Assembly: GCA_017303735.1 (NCBI GenBank) | Contig: JAFLCF010000104.1 | Span: 1-15,502, forward strand | DNA length: 15,502 nucleotides | Direction of reading: 5' to 3' | Source of the DNA: Anaerolineae bacterium | GTDB taxonomy: Bacteria > Chloroflexota > Anaerolineae > Anaerolineales > Villigracilaceae | Part shown: positions 1 through 6,617 of the stretch, one piece after another | How positions within the stretch are numbered: position 1 is the stretch's first letter | How the letters are laid out: the number at the start of each line of letters is the position of its first letter | Position numbers and translations under genes: made by a program | Notes under the pieces: generated by a model | Seen by the model: the letters and a program-made list of their open reading frames with translations, nothing else | What the model was told of the DNA's origin: nothing | Database searches by the model: none

Positions 1-2
1 CT

Positions 3-734
3 GGCGCAGGCGGCGGGATCGGACGCGCCTGTATCAAGCATTTTTCTGAACGCGGCTGGCGCGTCATCGGCGTGGACCGTAATGACTTTGGCGATGAGTT
101 TCCTGCAAGCGGACGATTCATCAAAGCTGATATCTCCCAGCCTGACTCTGTCGAGCAGATATTTCAACAGGCAAAAGATTTCCACCCGACGTTGGATGCT
201 CTGGTGAACAATGCCGCAGTGCAGGTGGCAAAACCACTCGTAGAAACAACTGTCGATGAGTGGGATGCGGTCATGGCATCCAATTTGCGCTCTGCCTTCC
301 TCTTCGTCAAATTGGCACATCCTCTCATGAAAGCTGCGGGAGGCGGTGCGATTGTGAATGTCTCATCCGTCCATGCTGTGCAGACCTCCACCAATATTGC
401 CGCATACGCCGCATCCAAAGGCGGATTGCTCGCGCTCACTCGCGCCCTTGCGATTGAATTCGCGCCAGATAACATACGCGTCAACGCTATTTTGCCCGGC
501 GCGGTGGATACGCCCATGCTGCGTGCCGGTCTCGGGCGCGGACATTTGGGTGGCAGTGATGTGCAGGAACGGCTCGATAACCTCGCTCGCAAAACAGTCA
601 ACGGTCGTGTTGGCACACCCGCCGAAATTGCCAACGCTATTTATTTTCTCGCAGACAGCGAACAATCTTCCTTTATGACCGGTCAAGCCATGATCGTGGA
701 TGGCGGCGCGACTGCAAGACTCAGTACGGAGTAA
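3..734 (+). CDS. Short-chain dehydrogenase/reductase (SDR), 5' end cut by the window
   Basis: Classical SDR: an NAD(P)-dependent oxidoreductase of the cytoplasm, acting on an alcohol or ketone substrate that cannot be named from sequence. The frame is open from base 3 and starts inside the cofactor-binding glycine motif (GAGGGIGRA), so only a few N-terminal residues are missing. A GTG at 72 is internal because it lies downstream of that motif. The second strand ends VIGVD; an acidic residue there usually means NAD(H) preference. The NNAA motif, the serine of NVSS and the YAASK catalytic Tyr-Lys pair follow in the right order, and the C-terminus ends in the usual VDGG segment, so the protein looks functional. 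The next gene starts 2 bases after the stop. A role in making a modified sugar or lipid for this locus is possible but unproven; a housekeeping dehydrogenase is equally possible. Confidence 0.93.
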   Translation, partial: GAGGGIGRACIKHFSERGWRVIGVDRNDFGDEFPASGRFIKADISQPDSVEQIFQQAKDFHPTLDALVNNAAVQVAKPLVETTVDEWDAVMASNLRSAFLFVKLAHPLMKAAGGGAIVNVSSVHAVQTSTNIAAYAASKGGLLALTRALAIEFAPDNIRVNAILPGAVDTPMLRAGLGRGHLGGSDVQERLDNLARKTVNGRVGTPAEIANAIYFLADSEQSSFMTGQAMIVDGGATARLSTE

Positions 735-736
735 CC

Positions 737-1084
737 ATGAAAAAATCTCAATTAGCACGCTACCTGCTTCTGTTGTTGGCTGCATTGCTGGCGGTATTTA
801 GCATCGGCACATTGACACGGCTGGCGCAAGCCCCCGAGATGGTGGGGTTGTACATTGTTTATTCACTGACCATGCTGATTGCCTCGATCCTTCTTCTTGC
901 CAGTTACTTCTGGTTAAGGAAAAAGAACCGGGTAGCCTACTACCTGACAGTGAGCATCCTGGTTTTGAGTATTGTCCTAACCATCTTCGATCAGATCGGG
1001 CTCGCAGATGTTGTATTTATTCTGCTTAACGCAGCAGCCCTGACCTTCCTCTATATGTCACGGGATGAATATTTATCTGCATGA
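737..1084 (+). CDS. Small four-helix membrane protein, copy 1
   Basis: A 115-residue protein of unknown function, almost wholly hydrophobic. Four membrane helices are visible, at roughly residues 7-28, 35-60, 66-86 and 88-107, with short basic loops (WLRKKNR) and no catalytic motif. The ATG is well supported: GGAG lies at 728-731, five bases upstream, and the gene starts 2 bases after the dehydrogenase stop. The last four bases overlap the next gene (ATGA), suggesting coupled translation. Its second half resembles that of the next protein (an Arg, then Tyr, a hydrophobic run with LT, then D-hydrophobic-FIL), so the two look like diverged tandem duplicates. The pair may form a small membrane complex or serve the adjacent DUF115-type protein; this is inference only. 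Confidence 0.85.
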   Translation: MKKSQLARYLLLLLAALLAVFSIGTLTRLAQAPEMVGLYIVYSLTMLIASILLLASYFWLRKKNRVAYYLTVSILVLSIVLTIFDQIGLADVVFILLNAAALTFLYMSRDEYLSA

Positions 1085-1458
1085 AGAAAGTAAACAAACG
1101 ATCCCGCGAGGTATTTCTTTCTCGCATTGCTACTGCTCAAAGCCTGTTCTATGTGAATGCAGCCCTGTGGCTGTTATCAGGCGGAATATTCGTCTATAGC
1201 ATGCTTGAAGATAAAAACGGCTGGACCACAGCCCTGCCAGCTTTTTTCTTTGTGCTGGTCATTCTCTCTTTGGTAGCAGGTGCGCGCATGCTCGCCCAAC
1301 CCGAGCGATGGGTGTATATCACTGCAAATGTGATCGTACTGGTCAATTTGGGTTTGACCTTTATTGGCTTTCCAGATATCCTTTTCATTCTGGCTGCTGT
1401 AATGGACATCTTGATTCTTGTCAGTTTGTTCACGATCCGATCGAATTACCCAAAATGA
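1081..1458 (+). CDS. Small four-helix membrane protein, copy 2
   Basis: A 125-residue membrane protein of unknown function. After a basic N-terminus (MKKVNKRSREVF) four hydrophobic helices are seen, at roughly residues 20-40, 50-68, 77-95 and 99-117. It starts within an ATGA overlap with copy 1 and ends in an ATGA overlap with the DUF115-type gene, so three genes are translationally linked. The C-terminal half matches copy 1 in pattern: an arginine, a tyrosine, a run ending LGLTF, then D-I-L-FIL. No signal peptide, cysteine pair or known active-site motif is present. It could be a membrane anchor or chaperone for a glycan enzyme, but nothing in the sequence proves this. Confidence 0.85.
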   Translation: MKKVNKRSREVFLSRIATAQSLFYVNAALWLLSGGIFVYSMLEDKNGWTTALPAFFFVLVILSLVAGARMLAQPERWVYITANVIVLVNLGLTFIGFPDILFILAAVMDILILVSLFTIRSNYPK

Positions 1459-2276
1459 GCATGAAGCAAACTTTCAAGTCCATCATTCCCCCGCCGCTTT
1501 GGAATCTTGTCCGCGATAGCTATGATGGCATTCGCCGTATCCCCCAATTACCTGCCGCGTATTTTCATCCGTGGCGACGCGAGAGTATTAAACGTCTCGC
1601 CGCGTTGAAGGATATTCACAAAGGCAAACGTGCTTTCATCATCGGCAATGGACCGTCGCTGAAGCAGACCGATCTCAGCAAACTCAAGAATGAGATCACG
1701 TTTGGTATGAATCGTTTTTATCTCGCTTTTCCTGACCTCGGTTTCACCACTTCGTATATTTGCGTCACGAACGATTTGGTCATCGAACAATTTGTCAGCG
1801 ATTTCCTTGCTCTGCAAGTTCCGCAATTCATTGCCTGGCGCTCGCATCGTCACTACAATCCTCAATTACCAATTACCAATCTCCCCACCTTCGTTTACAC
1901 CACCTACACGGGTCCGCGTTTTGCAACCGATGTCCGCGGACGAGTTTGGGAAGGCGCAACAGTCACGAACCTTGCATTGCAAATGGCGTATCACATGGGT
2001 ATTGAAAAAGCCATCCTCATCGGCGTCGATCATAACTTCACATCCAAAGGTGACGCCAACAAAACCGTTGTCTCTGAAGGCGATGACCTGAATCATTTCA
2101 TGCCCAATTATTTTGGCAAAGGCGTCAAATGGCAATTGCCCGATCTCGACACCTCCGAGGTCGGTTACATCATGGCGCGCGAAGCCTACGCCAAAGCTGG
2201 TCGTCAGATCGTGGATGCCACCGTGGGCGGCAAACTGACCGTCTTCCCCAAAGTGGACTACAATTCACTCTTCTAA
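1455..2276 (+). CDS. DUF115 / MptE-like domain protein
   Basis: A 273-residue cytoplasmic protein of the DUF115 family (6-hydroxymethylpterin pyrophosphokinase MptE-like, related to Maf motility-associated glycosyltransferases). Recognisable parts are FIIGNGPSL (about 61-69), which resembles a nucleotide-binding loop; NRF (86-88); WEGATVTNLALQMA (165-178); LIGVDHNF (188-195); and the C-terminal DATVGGKLTVFP (254-265). In polysaccharide loci such proteins are thought to handle nucleotide-activated sugars; in flagellar loci Maf proteins transfer nonulosonic acids to flagellin. No flagellar or pterin gene is nearby, so a glycan role is more likely. The frame is open upstream to 1308, but ATG 1455 overlaps the previous stop (ATGA) and the upstream part is a shadow of that gene. 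Residues 137-145 (QLPITNLPT) are encoded by a 7-nt tandem repeat and look like inserted sequence. Confidence 0.82.
   Translation: MSMKQTFKSIIPPPLWNLVRDSYDGIRRIPQLPAAYFHPWRRESIKRLAALKDIHKGKRAFIIGNGPSLKQTDLSKLKNEITFGMNRFYLAFPDLGFTTSYICVTNDLVIEQFVSDFLALQVPQFIAWRSHRHYNPQLPITNLPTFVYTTYTGPRFATDVRGRVWEGATVTNLALQMAYHMGIEKAILIGVDHNFTSKGDANKTVVSEGDDLNHFMPNYFGKGVKWQLPDLDTSEVGYIMAREAYAKAGRQIVDATVGGKLTVFPKVDYNSLF
1863..1882 (+). repeat. Heptamer tandem repeat CAATTAC inside the DUF115-type gene
   Basis: Two exact copies of CAATTAC (1863-1869 and 1870-1876) and a partial third (CAATCT) lie within the coding frame. They encode part of QLPITNLPT. The unit is not a multiple of three, so a change in copy number would shift the frame. 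Its reverse complement resembles the AATTGGTAAG/GATTGGTAAA sequence at 13820-13846, so it probably belongs to a dispersed repeat class. Confidence 0.7.
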
Positions 2277-2294
2277 TAATCTGATGGCCGAATA

Positions 2295-2315
2295 GCGCGG
2301 ATGTTCTTTCCGCGC
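2295..2315 (+). repeat. Intergenic hairpin between the DUF115-type and GT39-like genes
   Basis: A perfect 7-bp stem, GCGCGGA (2295-2301) with TCCGCGC (2309-2315), closes a 7-base loop. No T-tract follows, so it is not a classical intrinsic terminator. It may be a dispersed palindrome or a weak attenuating structure in the 75-base gap. Confidence 0.5.
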
Positions 2316-2351
2316 ATATCGAGACCACGTATTAATTATTACTTATCCCTC

Positions 2352-3863
2352 ATGACCTCCTCGCCTCTTTCCCGTACCAATACCTGGTCTGCCCTCTTCA
2401 TCCTTCTCCTCGCCCTGGGCGGACTCTTACGACTCCTCGATCTCACCGACCCTCCGCTCGACTTTCATACCTCACGTCAACTTCGCAATTCGCTGGTTGC
2501 GCGCGAGATCTATTACAACGCATTGCCATCTGCCACCGAAGAACAACGCCAGTTGGCATCATCCTTTGCGAACTCGGTGGGGAAATATGAACCGCCCGTT
2601 ATTGAAACAATTGTGGGCTATTCTTACTTCCTGACTGGCGGCGAGAGCATCGCAGTAGCTCGCGTTTGGTTGACTCTCTTCTGGTTGGCGGCTGGGGTTG
2701 CTCTCTTCGATCTCATGCGTCGTGTGTCTCATCTGTGGGCGGCGCTGATCGCAATGGCATTTTATTTTGTTCTACCCTTCTCTGTGGAAGTCAGCCGCTC
2801 TTTTCAACCTGACCCGTTGATGACCTCGGCTTTTGTGATCGGCATGTACTTTCTCTATCGCTGGAGCGAGGACAGTTCACCTCTCCTGACAGGTGAGGTA
2901 GGGATGAAGCTCACGTGGAGGTGGGCGATTCTTGCGGCAGTTTTTCTTGGCTTCGCGACATTTGTAAAGATCGTCATTGCTTTCTTTGTGGGTGCGACGG
3001 CGATCTCGATGGTGCTGTTCACGCTTGGTAAAGATTTTTGGAAGTCCAAACAGGTTTGGGTGATGGCAGTCATTATGGTGCTGCCAGCTTTGCTGTTTTA
3101 TGTGGTGTTAAGTTCCGGGCGGTCCACTGAATATTTCTTCGCGTGGACGGTAGCGCTGATGAAGCTCATCACCAGCACCGACTTTTATACAAAGTGGCTG
3201 GCTTTTCTCGGCACGCTTTTCGGTTTGACTATTCTCTTCCTTGGCATTGCAGGCGCGTTCATCGCTCCCTCGCGGATGCGCTGGCTGCTCATCAGCTTGT
3301 GGATCGGTTATTTGCTTTACGGCTTGACCTTGCCTTTCCAGATGTACACCCACAGTTACTATCACATTCAACTCATCCCCATCCTTGCGCTGGGACTTGC
3401 CGTGGTGTTGAGTCCGATCACTGAAAGTGTGGCAGGCATGGGCGGAGTCAGAGCCGCGGGTTTCATCGCGCTGGTCGTGGCTGTGATCGGGTATCAAGCG
3501 TATGTCTCTCGTTCTGTACTTGTAGCTGAAAGTTTCCGGCATGAACCCGCATTTTGGAATGGGGTGGGCGAGGCGTTCTCGTCGGATGCAAAAGTGATCG
3601 CGTTGACTCAAGATTATGGCTATCGCCTGATGCTCTACGGCTGGCGCAAAGTGGATTTATGGCCCCTCGCCACAGAACTCGCCGCCACCCGCAACCCCGA
3701 TAAAGATAATGCCGCGCAGTTCGATGATCTGACGGAGGGGAAAGATTATTTTCTCGTCACCGCGTTTGGGCAGTTGGACAAACAGCCGGGGTTGAAAAAA
3801 ATTCTTGATACATATCCTATTGCGATCGAAGGCGATGGGTATGTTCTTTATGACCTTCGTTAA
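2352..3863 (+). CDS. GT39-like integral membrane glycosyltransferase, copy 1
   Basis: A 503-residue polytopic protein of the GT-C superfamily (GT39/ArnT/PMT-like). Such enzymes use polyprenyl-phosphate sugars and transfer the sugar on the outer face of the membrane. After the first helix (about residues 8-28) an acidic loop carries DFHTSRQL, in the position of the catalytic acidic motif of GT39 enzymes. QPDPLMT follows about 140 residues later, then a string of helices and a C-terminal soluble domain beginning near ALTQDYGYRL and ending GDGYVLYDLR. The frame is open from 2301, but ATG 2352 (MTSSPLS) is preferred because it aligns with the start of the paralogue at 7493. No Shine-Dalgarno is visible. 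The loop SSPLLTGEVGMKL after YRWSED is encoded by a palindrome absent from the paralogue. The sugar and acceptor are unknown. Confidence 0.85.
   Translation: MTSSPLSRTNTWSALFILLLALGGLLRLLDLTDPPLDFHTSRQLRNSLVAREIYYNALPSATEEQRQLASSFANSVGKYEPPVIETIVGYSYFLTGGESIAVARVWLTLFWLAAGVALFDLMRRVSHLWAALIAMAFYFVLPFSVEVSRSFQPDPLMTSAFVIGMYFLYRWSEDSSPLLTGEVGMKLTWRWAILAAVFLGFATFVKIVIAFFVGATAISMVLFTLGKDFWKSKQVWVMAVIMVLPALLFYVVLSSGRSTEYFFAWTVALMKLITSTDFYTKWLAFLGTLFGLTILFLGIAGAFIAPSRMRWLLISLWIGYLLYGLTLPFQMYTHSYYHIQLIPILALGLAVVLSPITESVAGMGGVRAAGFIALVVAVIGYQAYVSRSVLVAESFRHEPAFWNGVGEAFSSDAKVIALTQDYGYRLMLYGWRKVDLWPLATELAATRNPDKDNAAQFDDLTEGKDYFLVTAFGQLDKQPGLKKILDTYPIAIEGDGYVLYDLR
2879..2899 (+). repeat. Palindromic element inside GT39-like copy 1
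   Basis: Arms ACCTCTCCTG (2879-2888) and CAGGTGAGGT (2890-2899) form a 10-bp inverted repeat with one mismatch and a 1-base centre. It is in frame and encodes most of the cytoplasmic loop SPLLTGEV. It resembles the CTCTCCTG-type palindromes scattered through some environmental bacterial genomes (recalled, not searched). Confidence 0.65.
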
Positions 3864-3869
3864 CCTGTT

Positions 3870-3892
3870 GGGGCGCAGCATTGCTGCGCCCC
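3870..3892 (+). repeat. Perfect palindrome upstream of the first GT2 gene
   Basis: GGGGCGCAGC (3870-3879) pairs perfectly with GCTGCGCCCC (3883-3892) around a 3-base loop. It fills half of the 44-base gap between the GT39-like stop and the GT2 start. No T-tract follows on the plus strand. It looks like a mobile or dispersed palindrome of the REP type; an effect on transcript stability is possible. Confidence 0.75.
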
Positions 3893-3907
3893 TACCCTGC
3901 CGATACC

Positions 3908-4840
3908 ATGACCCTCGTTTCCATTATCACCCCCTCATACAACCAAGCCAAATATCTTGAGCAGACCATGCTCTCTGTTTTGAATCAAGATCATCCCCAC
4001 ATCGAATACATTGTTGTGGACGGTGCCTCCACAGATGGAAGCGTGGAGATCATTAAAAAATATGCGGGGAAATTGGCGCATTGGGAATCGGCAAAAGATA
4101 ATGGGCAAGCCGAAGCCATCAACAAAGGTTTTGCGCGTGCCACGGGTGAGATCGTTGCATGGCTTAACTCGGATGATTATTATCTGCCGGGCACGGTCAG
4201 TGCGGCTGTGAAAGTGTTTGAGGAAAACCCGGAGGTCGTTCTGGTCTATGCAAACATGCTCGCCGTGGACGAGAACGGGCAGACCTTCAATACCCTGACC
4301 TATAAACAACTGACTCTTGAAGACTTGCTGTGTTTTCAGATCATCGGTCAACCGGCGGTGTTCATGCGCTGTTCGGCACTGCAAAAATCCAGCGGACTCG
4401 ACCTCACGTTTCACTTTTTGCTCGATCATTTGCTTTGGATAAAGATCGCCAAGCAGGGAAAAATTTTGCACATAAATCAAACCTGGTCAGCGGCACGCTA
4501 TCATGCCGAAGCAAAGAACGTTGCCAAAGCCGCTGAGTTTGGGCGTGAAGCCTTTCGCATTCTGGAAACCATCGCACAGGATAAAGACCTGGCTGCCATT
4601 ATTCATAAAATTGACCGTCGTGCCCACGCCTCCGCCTTTCGAGTAGATGCGCGTTATCTGCTCGATGGTGGGTTGCCGGGGAAAGCCTTGCAGGCATGGT
4701 TTCGCGCCTTTTTCATTTATCCGCCAGTGGCGTTGAAGCGTATGAATATTTTTGTTTCGGCGGTCTTGAATGTTTTTGGGTTGGGAAAATTGCGGGGATG
4801 GGTTTTACAGAAAAGAAAGCAGAACATTAAACGAACGTAG
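3908..4840 (+). CDS. Family 2 glycosyltransferase, copy 1
   Basis: A 310-residue cytoplasmic GT-A fold transferase that moves a sugar from a nucleotide-sugar to a growing lipid-linked glycan. It starts with the typical strand and loop VSIITPSYNQAKYLEQT. DGASTDGS (38-45) is the nucleotide-binding region, and WLNSDD (85-90) is the metal-binding DxD-equivalent. An LLDHLLWIKIA segment corresponds to the acceptor/catalytic-base region of this subfamily. A basic C-terminal tail (residues about 255-310) may sit on the membrane. A TTG at 3881 in frame is rejected because it lies inside the palindrome and ATG 3908 begins at the conserved N-terminus. It is a clear paralogue of the gene at 13038 (IEYIVVDGASTDGSVEIIKKY against IEYIIMDGGSTDGSVDIIKKY). 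The sugar specificity cannot be read. Confidence 0.92.
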   Translation: MTLVSIITPSYNQAKYLEQTMLSVLNQDHPHIEYIVVDGASTDGSVEIIKKYAGKLAHWESAKDNGQAEAINKGFARATGEIVAWLNSDDYYLPGTVSAAVKVFEENPEVVLVYANMLAVDENGQTFNTLTYKQLTLEDLLCFQIIGQPAVFMRCSALQKSSGLDLTFHFLLDHLLWIKIAKQGKILHINQTWSAARYHAEAKNVAKAAEFGREAFRILETIAQDKDLAAIIHKIDRRAHASAFRVDARYLLDGGLPGKALQAWFRAFFIYPPVALKRMNIFVSAVLNVFGLGKLRGWVLQKRKQNIKRT

Positions 4841-4853
4841 TTCCCCCTTAATA

Positions 4854-4909
4854 TGGGACGCGGACGAGCGCAGATTTACGCGGAAAAAGTCTTAAAAATC
4901 CGCGTCCTA
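4854..4909. repeat. Inverted dispersed repeat between convergent genes
   Basis: TGGGACGCGGA (4854-4864) pairs with TCCGCGTCCTA (4899-4909) over 11 bp with one G-T pair. The loop holds a second ACGCGGA at 4878-4884. The 108-base gap lies between the stop of the plus-strand GT2 gene and the stop of the minus-strand peptidase, so the structure could end transcription from both sides, although no strong T-tract is present. The sequence style (GATTTACGCGG with AATCCGCGT) fits a dispersed repeat. Confidence 0.6.
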
Positions 4910-4948
4910 TTTGTTCTTAAGAACTTTGAATTTGTATGAGTCATGTTT

Positions 4949-5887
4949 TTATTCGGGGATCGTCAACTTTGTCTTCGATGGTTTTTGTCCGCTGGCGTAA
5001 AAGCTGCGGTTGGCGTTGACGTAATGGGGAAAATCTTCTGCCCATGCGCGGCGGGTGTCGTAGCCGAAGAGTTCAACGTATGCCATGAACAAATCTGCAT
5101 TTTGGGTGCTGAAGTAATGTGGGTTGCGGAAGAACATTTCAAGATAGCCTGCCACGAATTCACCATCATTCTGAAAGACATACGGATGCCCAACCGGAAT
5201 CGGCTGAGTCAAATCTCCATGTTGGCGAGCCAGGTAGCGGGTCAGTTCGAGGCGTTTGCCTTGGAGGAAGAGAGTCCGCGCTTGGGGAGTGAAGATGTCG
5301 CCGTCGCTGACTCTTAATCCGGGATACAGTCCCTCGCCTCGCTTCATGGACCCGGAAGCTGCGTCGAACGCATCGAGCATGTGACCCAGCTCATGCAGGA
5401 ACGGGCAGACGCCCGGCGTTGCGCCGTTGAAGCCTTCGAAAAGACGCGATAAAACCAGTTGAATGGACTCGCGCGCGGGGTTGTAACATCCGCCGGAGAT
5501 GCCGCCATCCTGATGAAAGGCTTCGGGCGTGGTGTACAGTTGAAAGTGGCGCGGACTGGAAAGAAAGCGCGCAAGGATGTCGCGCCGAAAGTAAAAGACC
5601 TCGGCAAGATGACCCGCCACAAGATGCCGCACCGATGCAGGCATTTGAGATGTTAGATTCGTTCTGTTCGTGCCGATGAGTTGCAGGTCAAAGTTGGGAT
5701 GCTGCGCAATGTGCTGAACGAGTTGATAAAAAGAATCAACATCATCAAGAATGCGTGTGATGGGAAAGTAATGATCAAGCGCGTGCAGGTCGCCCGTGGA
5801 GTCAAATTTCAACGCCGCGGCTTGCGGACGGCATTGTCCGTTCGTGAGGGTGTCAAATTTTGCAGAGGCGGTTTGGAGGTTGGTCAT
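4949..5887 (-). CDS. MtfA-like (M90-type) zinc peptidase
   Basis: A 312-residue soluble protein with a gluzincin-type zinc site: HELGH at about residues 165-169 and GEFVAGYLEMFFRNP at about 242-256, where a glutamate (E243 or E250) would be the third ligand. This pairing and the trailing FxxNP segment match the MtfA/M90 family, whose E. coli member binds the repressor Mlc. The long N-terminal part (1-110) is not recognised and no signal peptide is seen, so it is probably cytoplasmic. The frame is open to 5968, but that extension (RRDASLALSMTNK) is a translation of a dispersed repeat. ATG 5887 (MTNLQ) is chosen; ATG 5902 (MTNKR) is possible. The gene runs against the glycan genes and its link to them is unclear. 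The family call is moderate, the metallopeptidase call stronger. Confidence 0.75.
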   Translation of the reverse strand: MTNLQTASAKFDTLTNGQCRPQAAALKFDSTGDLHALDHYFPITRILDDVDSFYQLVQHIAQHPNFDLQLIGTNRTNLTSQMPASVRHLVAGHLAEVFYFRRDILARFLSSPRHFQLYTTPEAFHQDGGISGGCYNPARESIQLVLSRLFEGFNGATPGVCPFLHELGHMLDAFDAASGSMKRGEGLYPGLRVSDGDIFTPQARTLFLQGKRLELTRYLARQHGDLTQPIPVGHPYVFQNDGEFVAGYLEMFFRNPHYFSTQNADLFMAYVELFGYDTRRAWAEDFPHYVNANRSFYASGQKPSKTKLTIPE

Positions 5888-5896
5888 TCGTTTGTT

Positions 5897-5928
5897 TGTC
5901 ATGCTGAGCGCCAGCGAAGCATCTCTAC
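5897..5928 (-). repeat. Dispersed repeat (ATGCTTCGCTGGCGCTCAGCAT type) at the edge of the AT-rich island
   Basis: On the minus strand it reads GAGATGCTTCGCTGGC followed by GCTCAGCATGACA. The arms ATGCT (5901-5905) and AGCAT (5918-5922) form an imperfect inverted repeat. Nearly the same sequence occurs many times in diverse environmental genomes (from memory, not searched). It lies between the peptidase start and the stop of the next minus-strand gene, exactly where base composition changes. Confidence 0.7.
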
Positions 5929-5937
5929 GATAATTAA

Positions 5938-6600
5938 TTATTTTCTCTTGAATAACCCTGTTTCGCAACCTATTAAGAAAGCAGCAATTGTTTCTCTGGC
6001 TTCACGTTTATTGTTGTTTTCCATTCTATTTAAGGTATTAAGAAAAATAAACACTCCTAAGGTTATAGAAAACAGAATTACGCTAATACCCCAAGCTTGT
6101 GAAAAATCATTATGAATCTCCCAGCCCCAGTAAGCTCCAGTAAACATCCAAGTTACTATGCCAGGTAATAAATTCATTCTAAGTTGACGAAGTCCACTTT
6201 GGCGTTGAATTTCAGGAACTTCATTTGGCATATATTGTGTAACCATTGAACGGCATAAATAAAAATGCGCTCTCGTCCACTTGAAATTTTCTTTCCCTCC
6301 AAAGGTTTTTACAAATGCTTTTTTGACATTTGCCTCAAATCCATCTAATGTTATTACAGCATCATTTTTATGTCTGATGGAATTAGTCATTATTTCTGAA
6401 AATCCAGAATTAATGATACCAACAATAAAACTGAAGATTAAGAACAGTGTTCCCACACCAATACTATTTATAGATAAACCTTCAAGTTTTTGATTTAAGG
6501 GTGTTAGGGATATAAGTAAATATAAACCGGCTGATGTGAATATTCCCGGAAATAAATATGCAAAAAAATCTGCTAGCGAGAAACGGTTACTAATATCCAT
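5938..6600 (-). CDS. Four-helix membrane protein of unknown function, AT-rich
   Basis: A 220-residue integral membrane protein not recognised as any family. Helices are seen at about residues 9-32 (DFFAYLFPGIFTSAGLYLLI), 47-67, 143-161 and 168-190. A cytoplasmic-looking segment between helices 2 and 3 (about 68-142) is rich in charged residues and contains FYLCRSMV and RQSGLRQLRMN. The tail is basic (NNNKREARE, FKRK). The frame is open to 6645, but ATG 6600 (MDISNRF) is chosen because GGAG lies about seven bases upstream; ATG 6612 (METN) lacks such a site. It begins 17 bases after the stop of the upstream minus-strand gene, so the two are probably one operon. Base and codon use are strongly AT-rich compared with the flanking glycan genes, suggesting recent acquisition. 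Confidence 0.8.
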   Translation of the reverse strand: MDISNRFSLADFFAYLFPGIFTSAGLYLLISLTPLNQKLEGLSINSIGVGTLFLIFSFIVGIINSGFSEIMTNSIRHKNDAVITLDGFEANVKKAFVKTFGGKENFKWTRAHFYLCRSMVTQYMPNEVPEIQRQSGLRQLRMNLLPGIVTWMFTGAYWGWEIHNDFSQAWGISVILFSITLGVFIFLNTLNRMENNNKREARETIAAFLIGCETGLFKRK

Positions 6601-6617
6601 ATTCGTCTCCATGTTAA

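Noticed and set aside
72..74. GTG as start of the short-chain dehydrogenase
   Set aside because: The frame is open upstream to base 3 and encodes the cofactor glycine motif there, so the true start is outside the window.
1308..1454. N-terminal extension of the DUF115-type protein from 1308
   Set aside because: It overlaps the membrane protein gene on the same strand and reads as an out-of-frame shadow; the ATGA overlap at 1455 is the natural start.
2295..2315. Hairpin as an intrinsic terminator after the DUF115-type gene
   Set aside because: The stem has only seven pairs and no T-run follows, so termination is not supported.
3108..3611. Long minus-strand open frame within GT39-like copy 1
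   Set aside because: It is a shadow of a strong coding frame; its protein is polar and low in recognisable motifs, and it has no start signal.
3881..3907. TTG start of GT2 copy 1 at 3881
   Set aside because: It lies in the loop of a palindrome, and the conserved protein begins at ATG 3908.
4943..5317. Plus-strand open frame opposite the peptidase gene
   Set aside because: It is antisense to the conserved C-terminal part of the peptidase (the EFVAGYLEMFF segment) and shows no family features.
5888..5968. Extended peptidase N-terminus from 5968
   Set aside because: The added residues are a translation of a dispersed repeat and run into the stop region of the next gene.
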